From Bacteroidota bacterium (lineage in GTDB: Bacteria > Bacteroidota > Bacteroidia > NS11-12g > UBA9320), in contig JAHEKB010000061.1 in assembly GCA_024638525.1 (NCBI GenBank), positions 1 to 10,600 on the forward strand: a stretch of DNA of 10,600 nt, written 5' to 3'. A model generated the notes under the pieces. That model saw nothing but the letters and a program-made list of their open reading frames with translations. It was not told where the DNA came from and searched no databases. Both the position numbers and the translations under genes were made by a program. Below, piece by piece: positions 6,195 to 10,600 of the stretch (its first letter is position 1; the number at the start of each line of letters is the position of its first letter).

Positions 6195-7688
6195 TTGCGC
6201 CTTAATCCCTTTCATATCGCAATATTAGGGGAGGCACTGGTTCGCGAATACAAGGGCTGCCTGCTGACAGAAGCCTTTTCCATTTCCAAGGAGGAAGTTT
6301 ATCTGGTGTTTAATCATCCACAATGCCTCAAAATCAGCTTCTTTAAAGGAGAAGCTCATTTTCAAATCATTCCTTTTGAAACCCTACCCAAGCGAAACAG
6401 ACTTGCTCAATTTAAGCAGCTTTGGTCTCAAAAAGTAGAAGCTTATCAAAGCTATGAGCTCGACCGTCAATTCAGCCTGAATTTTTCTGGTGGATATGTG
6501 CTTCATTTCACACTTTTTGGCAAATTTTCACAGATTGGTCTGTTTCAAAATGCAATTGCGCTGTCTCATTTCCCCCCAGATATCAAGGTCTTGGAAGAAC
6601 TACCATCGCTTGATATCCGCATCGCTGAAAGCCTAGAAGGAATTCAAAAGTTATATCCATTTCTTACTTCAGAAATGATAGATGAATTGCAGCTGGATGA
6701 ATATGATCAAAGCACTGAGAAACAGAATCTGCTAAGGTCTATGGCTCATAAATATACTCATCTTGGCTTTGTATTTAATTCGGATAAAGGCCAAGAACAG
6801 ATTGACGAATCTGACTTTTTAATGAAGCTCAGCAACATTCAAGCTTTGTCGCTTAGAAGCAAAATCTTTCTCTCAAAAAAGAATGAGTTGTTAAAGCAAC
6901 TAAAAGATGATGAAAGGCGACTGCTAAAGGCTTTGGCAAGAGCAAGGCAGAATCTTGTACAAAGTGAAAAGCTGAGTAGTTATAAACAGAAAGCAGATAT
7001 TATTATGGCATTCATGCATCAAATTAAAAAGGGCAGTAAGCTGTTTAAGACCATGGGGTTTGATGAAGAACAAGAATTGCATATCAAGTTGGATCCATTG
7101 CTTAGCCCTCAGGAAAATGCAGCCAGGTATTACAAAAAATCCAAGAACGAAAGCAAGCGAATAGACTTTATTTTAGACCAGATTCAAACCTTAGAAAATG
7201 CACTTGATGCAGTCCAAATAGATACAGAGCTGCTTGAACAGACCACCGATGTATCGCAATTAAAAAAGCTGAGCAAAAACAAGAAAATCTCATCTAAGGA
7301 AAGCAGACGTTTACCTTATAAACGATTAAATGTCAAAGGGTTGGAGCTGAGGGTTGGAAAATCAGCCAAGGACAATGATCTTCTACTAAGAGATTATTCT
7401 TCTCCGCACGATATGTGGTTTCATGCATTTGGTGTAAGCGGAAGCCATGTAATTCTCAGATTGAATAAAGGCCAACAACTCAATGATCAAATCTTGGAAT
7501 CCGCCTCCAGTATAGCGGCCTACTACAGCAAGGCTCGGAATGAGCAATTAGCCAAAGTAATCTACACTTATCGCAAATACGTTCGGAAGCCCAAGGGTGC
7601 TGGCGCAGGAGCAGTATTGGTAGAAAAAGAGCAAAGCTTGCTCATTGAGCCGAGCCTCGAGCACGCCAGCCCATATGGAAAGGTTTAA
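6195..7688 (+). CDS. NFACT/RqcH-family ribosome-associated quality control protein
   Basis: NFACT-family proteins (bacterial RqcH, eukaryotic NEMF/Rqc2) bind obstructed 50S subunits and recruit tRNA-Ala to add C-terminal alanine tails that mark stalled chains for proteolysis. The protein has 497 residues, somewhat shorter than Firmicutes RqcH (about 570). The NFACT-N domain covers about 1-180 and has a Asp-Arg pair at 90-91, roughly where RqcH has its essential DR. LHIKLDPLLSPQENAARYY at 295-313 is the family's central signature. Charged helical segments at 215-285 and 305-370 fit the coiled coil. The NFACT-R domain covers about 373-485 with DMWFHAFGVSGSHVILR and the VRKPKGAGAGAVLVE segment. 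The start is TTG at 6195: no upstream ATG exists, and homologues begin at this point. It follows map by 4 bp. The family call is secure, whereas Ala-tailing activity here is inferred. Confidence 0.88.
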   Translation: MRLNPFHIAILGEALVREYKGCLLTEAFSISKEEVYLVFNHPQCLKISFFKGEAHFQIIPFETLPKRNRLAQFKQLWSQKVEAYQSYELDRQFSLNFSGGYVLHFTLFGKFSQIGLFQNAIALSHFPPDIKVLEELPSLDIRIAESLEGIQKLYPFLTSEMIDELQLDEYDQSTEKQNLLRSMAHKYTHLGFVFNSDKGQEQIDESDFLMKLSNIQALSLRSKIFLSKKNELLKQLKDDERRLLKALARARQNLVQSEKLSSYKQKADIIMAFMHQIKKGSKLFKTMGFDEEQELHIKLDPLLSPQENAARYYKKSKNESKRIDFILDQIQTLENALDAVQIDTELLEQTTDVSQLKKLSKNKKISSKESRRLPYKRLNVKGLELRVGKSAKDNDLLLRDYSSPHDMWFHAFGVSGSHVILRLNKGQQLNDQILESASSIAAYYSKARNEQLAKVIYTYRKYVRKPKGAGAGAVLVEKEQSLLIEPSLEHASPYGKV

Positions 7689-7699
7689 AATCAAATTCC

Positions 7700-7707
7700 T
7701 ATCTTTG
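7700..7707 (+). promoter_or_regulatory. Bacteroidota -7 promoter element upstream of the AraC-type gene
   Basis: TATCTTTG is an exact match to TAnnTTTG, starting 12 bp after the NFACT stop codon. Transcription would begin near 7713, giving the regulator mRNA a leader of about 100 nt. The leader holds only a 6-codon ORF (ATG at 7752) and no strong hairpin that I can see. Confidence 0.42.
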
Positions 7708-7812
7708 GGTGTGATTTATTGATCATATTGGCTTTTAAAACATCAGTTTTCATGGTCTTTCATGTGATATAATCCTATGTAACACTTACTGGTAATAGAT
7801 TTATTTCATCTC

Positions 7813-8892
7813 ATGAAAAGAGTAATTAATATTCTATTCCTTCTGCCTTACGGTATCTTTACTTTTACGAGCGTTCTTCTTTTTGCTCAGGATACGGATT
7901 TGGTTGATTCGGGCTTGCGCTCTGAAGTGCAACATTACGAGTCCAAACTCATGGACTTGAAAGAAAAGTACTATTCTTTAGCTGGTACCCAAGATCATCA
8001 CGCACAAGCTGAGGTTCTTTATGCCATAGGCCAAATCAATGTAGAAATGGCAGACATAAAGACCTTGGAAGAGACACTAGATCAACTGGCGGAGGTCAAT
8101 AGAGCTGCGAATGACATTAGAGTGGAAGCTAAGTTGGTGGGTCTGGAATCAGAATTCTTTCGCCTAAAGGGCTTATACCGACATTCACTGCAGTCTTATA
8201 AGAACTATGTGGTATTGCAAGATTCTATCGCTATGCTTAATCAGAAGGCAGTGATTGATGAATTGAATCTAGAGAATGCCTTGAGAGAGGCAGAATTTAA
8301 GAAGGAACGGCTTCAAAAGCTCAAATACTTCAGCTTGGCACTCGGCGGAATGTTGCTAGTAGCCATAGGCTTTTTGTTATACGGTATATATAAACGACGA
8401 AAAGTTGAGGGCTTAAATGTTCATTTGGCTTCTTTATTGGCAGATTACGTTGGCAGCTATTCTTCAAAGCTCACTGACCCATCGTTTAGCAAACAAGTAA
8501 TCACGGAAGTACAGGACAATAAAGAGATCAATGTTGAGGGTCTTACAGATGAATTGGTCATTAAAATATTGGACGGCTTAAAGCGTTTTGAGGAAGAGAA
8601 AAAGTATTTAAGAGAAGATACCAGCATAACTGATGTTGCAGACTATATCAATACGAATAAGACGTATTTATCCAAGGTTATAAATGTGGTCAAGAAGAAG
8701 CCTTTTACCAACTATATCAATGAATTGAGATTGATCCATGCCATTCAAATGCTCAAAGACAAGGAGTATAAAAAGTATACCATACGTGCCATCAGCAAAG
8801 AAGCAGGCTTCAAATCAAAATCTACCTTTAATACGGCTTTCAAAGAATACACGGGTATGACACCCAGTGCATTCATTAAATCATTGAATTGA
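7813..8892 (+). CDS. Membrane-anchored AraC-type helix-turn-helix regulator
   Basis: The 359-residue protein starts with a signal-peptide-like segment (1-26, ILFLLPYGIFTFTSVLLFAQ). A helical region predicted to be periplasmic follows (about 30-165); it resembles the end of a TPR array but has no complete canonical repeat that I can confirm. A transmembrane helix at about 173-192 ends in a positive stop (KRRK). The cytoplasmic part ends in a two-HTH AraC domain: first HTH about 272-292 (SITDVADYINTNKTYLSKVI), second about 323-346, then the typical YTGMTPSAFIK. Such proteins in Bacteroidota are thought to sense an envelope or internal signal and act directly on DNA from the membrane. The ligand and targets are unknown. 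Its 3' end abuts the convergent T9SS gene. The transmembrane, HTH and family assignments are firm; the sensory role is inferred. Confidence 0.87.
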   Translation: MKRVINILFLLPYGIFTFTSVLLFAQDTDLVDSGLRSEVQHYESKLMDLKEKYYSLAGTQDHHAQAEVLYAIGQINVEMADIKTLEETLDQLAEVNRAANDIRVEAKLVGLESEFFRLKGLYRHSLQSYKNYVVLQDSIAMLNQKAVIDELNLENALREAEFKKERLQKLKYFSLALGGMLLVAIGFLLYGIYKRRKVEGLNVHLASLLADYVGSYSSKLTDPSFSKQVITEVQDNKEINVEGLTDELVIKILDGLKRFEEEKKYLREDTSITDVADYINTNKTYLSKVINVVKKKPFTNYINELRLIHAIQMLKDKEYKKYTIRAISKEAGFKSKSTFNTAFKEYTGMTPSAFIKSLN

Positions 8893-10600
8893 TTACTCTA
8901 TAACTATCCTCTTACTTCCAATTACACGGCCATTCTCCCTTATGGTGGCGATGTAAATACCACTGCTTAACTCATCAAGAAGAACAATCTTGTCATGGGC
9001 GTCAAGTTGAGTTATTAGCTGCTGTTCACCGATGATATTGCTCAATTCAAACTCGAGATTCATGTCTCTGTCCACTTTGCGCAACTTTATGTAAAGCTGT
9101 TCAGAGGCTGGATTTGGATATAAGACGATTTCCAGACCGTTGTCAAGTTGCAAACTGCCGACGGAAAGTGAACCACAATCGGGCAGAGCAATGCACACGT
9201 CTTTATAACACACGCCATGGCCAGCAACTTCGGTCAGAGTCACCTTAAAACAGATCAAGGAATCTGTTGGTGCCCAATCTGTGAAGTCAACATTGATGGT
9301 AGTAGTGCCCGGTGGAATAGGGTTAGGGCTTATACTTCCAAAGGTTCCTGCAGCTATTGGGGTAATGCTGACATTGGCATTTCCGGGATACGGATTGTTC
9401 ACCGCCATTTCTAGCTTATAGATCCATGTTCCACCTTGTATGGTGCTGTCGCAATGCGCGCAGAGCCCTACTATATCCATGTTGCAAGGGTCAGGACAAT
9501 CTCTGTAACTGATTTTCACAGAATCCACACAAGTCTTCATAGTGGTACTGTCGTAGAAATAGGTAGTGATCCACAGATTTGCCTGATTGAGTGGAGGGAA
9601 ATCCGTATAAGTAAAGCAGATCACATTGGCGCCTGCATTGATATTGATTGGGTTAGGACTAAAGCCAGAATGCGGTGCAACAAGGGTTAAACTGGTACTG
9701 CTGCTACCTCCCCACCATACATTGATGCATCCATAGTATTGGGGATTGCCAGCGCTATCATAACCTATGCAATCAAAAGGTTTTTGACTGACGAGATCTA
9801 TCTCAACACCGTCGCAATCACAGGGTGGTAAGGTATCACATATCAAAGTGTCACATCTTTGGGTGGAATCCCAAATGCTTATTTGCCAGCACACGATGGT
9901 GTCCACGGTGCCAAAGTCGGTGAAGGTCGCCGTTAAGGTATTGCTGCCATTGTTCACTGTGCTGCTGCTCAGAGAAGTTACGGCACCTTGTGATGAGCTA
10001 ATTGCAATATTGGAGCCATTGGGCAAATTGCTGTTGACATAGAACGTGAGGTTATAGGTCTGCACTCCATGTGGATCGATGGGGCCACATTCAATGTCTG
10101 TATGGGCATCTATTTCGCATCCACCACAACTCACAAAAGTGATATCTATAGGTTCGCTCATCAAACTGCAGCTATCTGAATTCATGATCTGTACAGTGTA
10201 TGTGCCGCTTTGATGTAATGGAATGTGCAAAGTGTCGTATATAGAGCCGCTGAGTGCTGTTCCATTGTAGAACCACTGATAAGCAAAGTAGCCCTTTGGC
10301 GCATACCAGACCAATTCGGTTACCGTATCGCAAATCTCATAGCAACCCGTCATCAAGCCACACATGTCAGGCAATTCATGGATAATACCAACTGCGCTGG
10401 AAGAACAACCGTTGGAATCAACAACAGTGACTACATAGACTCCTGGCTTGGTGGTATAAAGTGAGTCACCTGTAAATCCATTGTTCCAAGTCATGGAAAC
10501 TAAATTGGTAGAGGTGCTTTTAGCAATGAGTAAAGACGTATCTCCTTCGCATAAGCTTCCTTGGCTGATTACACTGACATTAGGAGTGGGGTAAACTTCA
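8893..10600 (-). CDS. Secreted T9SS substrate, adhesin-like (5' end outside window)
   Basis: The frame is open to the window edge (568 codons visible), so the Met at 10494 is internal and the true start lies beyond 10600. Residue numbers below count from that Met. The leading part has Ig/SprB-like repeat features: CEGDTSLL before the Met, TWNNGFTGDSLYTTKPGVY at 2-20, and VDSNGC at 25-30. A second such unit follows at about 51-123 (QWFYNGTALSGSIYD, HQSGTYTVQI). Three tandem units of about 105 residues occupy 125-441. The C-terminal Por/T9SS type A sorting domain is at about 453-533: LEIVLYPNPASEQLYIKL, then the SGIYIATI strand and KRIVIE. Such proteins cross the outer membrane by T9SS and are anchored or released after removal of the sorting domain. 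Cysteines are frequent, as expected for an extracellular protein. The specific role (adhesion, gliding or enzyme accessory) cannot be told from this part. Confidence 0.88.
   Translation of the reverse strand, partial: EVYPTPNVSVISQGSLCEGDTSLLIAKSTSTNLVSMTWNNGFTGDSLYTTKPGVYVVTVVDSNGCSSSAVGIIHELPDMCGLMTGCYEICDTVTELVWYAPKGYFAYQWFYNGTALSGSIYDTLHIPLHQSGTYTVQIMNSDSCSLMSEPIDITFVSCGGCEIDAHTDIECGPIDPHGVQTYNLTFYVNSNLPNGSNIAISSSQGAVTSLSSSTVNNGSNTLTATFTDFGTVDTIVCWQISIWDSTQRCDTLICDTLPPCDCDGVEIDLVSQKPFDCIGYDSAGNPQYYGCINVWWGGSSSTSLTLVAPHSGFSPNPININAGANVICFTYTDFPPLNQANLWITTYFYDSTTMKTCVDSVKISYRDCPDPCNMDIVGLCAHCDSTIQGGTWIYKLEMAVNNPYPGNANVSITPIAAGTFGSISPNPIPPGTTTINVDFTDWAPTDSLICFKVTLTEVAGHGVCYKDVCIALPDCGSLSVGSLQLDNGLEIVLYPNPASEQLYIKLRKVDRDMNLEFELSNIIGEQQLITQLDAHDKIVLLDELSSGIYIATIRENGRVIGSKRIVIE
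9172..10122 (-). repeat. Three tandem ~105-residue domains in the T9SS substrate
   Basis: Unit 1 is 10122-9817, unit 2 9816-9490 and unit 3 9489-9172. Each begins with a Cys/Asp-rich strand (CEIDAHTDIEC, CDGVEIDLV, CNMDIVGLCAHC). Its middle ends in an Asn/Gly/Pro turn before a shared strand pair: TLTATFTDFGTVDTIVCW, VICFTYTDFPPLNQANLW and TINVDFTDWAPTDSLICF. Each closes near a cysteine cluster (CDTLPPCD, RDCPDPC, CIALPDC). Units 2 and 3 also share SPNPI. DNA identity between units is low by eye, so the duplications are old. The invariant core is [FY]TD[FW]. Confidence 0.65.

Noticed and set aside
8876..8894. Small inverted repeat AATCA/TGATT at the AraC/T9SS stop codons as a terminator
   Set aside because: The stem is only 5 AT-rich pairs with no U-tract, within chance expectation.
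9217..10464. Four plus-strand ORFs of 64-84 codons opposite the T9SS gene
   Set aside because: They are antisense to a well-supported gene, have no ribosome-binding sites or family features, and have unnatural composition.
1..10600. CRISPR array, tRNA, rRNA, insertion sequence or defence island
   Set aside because: On reading I saw no regularly spaced repeats, cloverleaf-like segments, transposase or integrase motifs, or defence-type proteins.

Overview
The window looks like a chromosomal segment of a member of the Bacteroidota, most likely a marine or freshwater Flavobacteriales/Cytophagales-type organism. The evidence is an HtpG of Bacteroidota type, a secreted protein with a C-terminal type IX secretion (T9SS, Por) sorting domain, an AraC-type regulator anchored by a transmembrane segment, AT-leaning base composition, weak Shine-Dalgarno sequences, and several matches to the Bacteroidota -7 promoter element TAnnTTTG. 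It reads as core or near-core chromosome. I see no insertion sequence, integrase, phage gene, CRISPR array, tRNA or rRNA.

Layout from left to right. Positions 1-52 hold the start of a leftward gene cut by the window edge. Positions 53-632 have no intact gene, but 234-572 contain a protein-like reading path broken by two single-base frame changes, probably a decayed gene. htpG (633-2450, +) meets a leftward TraB/GumN-family exported protein (2452-4230, -) tail to tail. An omega-amidase of the YafV type (4278-5030, +) meets a small TfoX N-terminal-domain protein (5031-5375, -) tail to tail. Then come map (methionine aminopeptidase, 5426-6190, +) and, 4 bp later with a TTG start, an NFACT/RqcH-family protein (6195-7688, +), probably co-transcribed. 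After a 124-bp gap with a good promoter lies a membrane-anchored AraC-type regulator (7813-8892, +). It abuts the 3' end of a large secreted adhesin-like T9SS substrate (8893-10600, -), whose 5' part lies beyond the window.

Functionally, htpG, map and the NFACT protein belong to protein quality control: folding, N-terminal Met removal and rescue of stalled ribosomes. YafV repairs a keto-acid amide by-product of transamination. The TraB and T9SS proteins are exported. No single multi-gene system is evident. The most unusual items are the TraB protein, whose C-terminal domain appears split by about 105 residues with 46 acidic and no basic residues; three tandem repeats of roughly 105 residues in the T9SS substrate; and all three convergent gene pairs having stop codons 0-1 bp apart.
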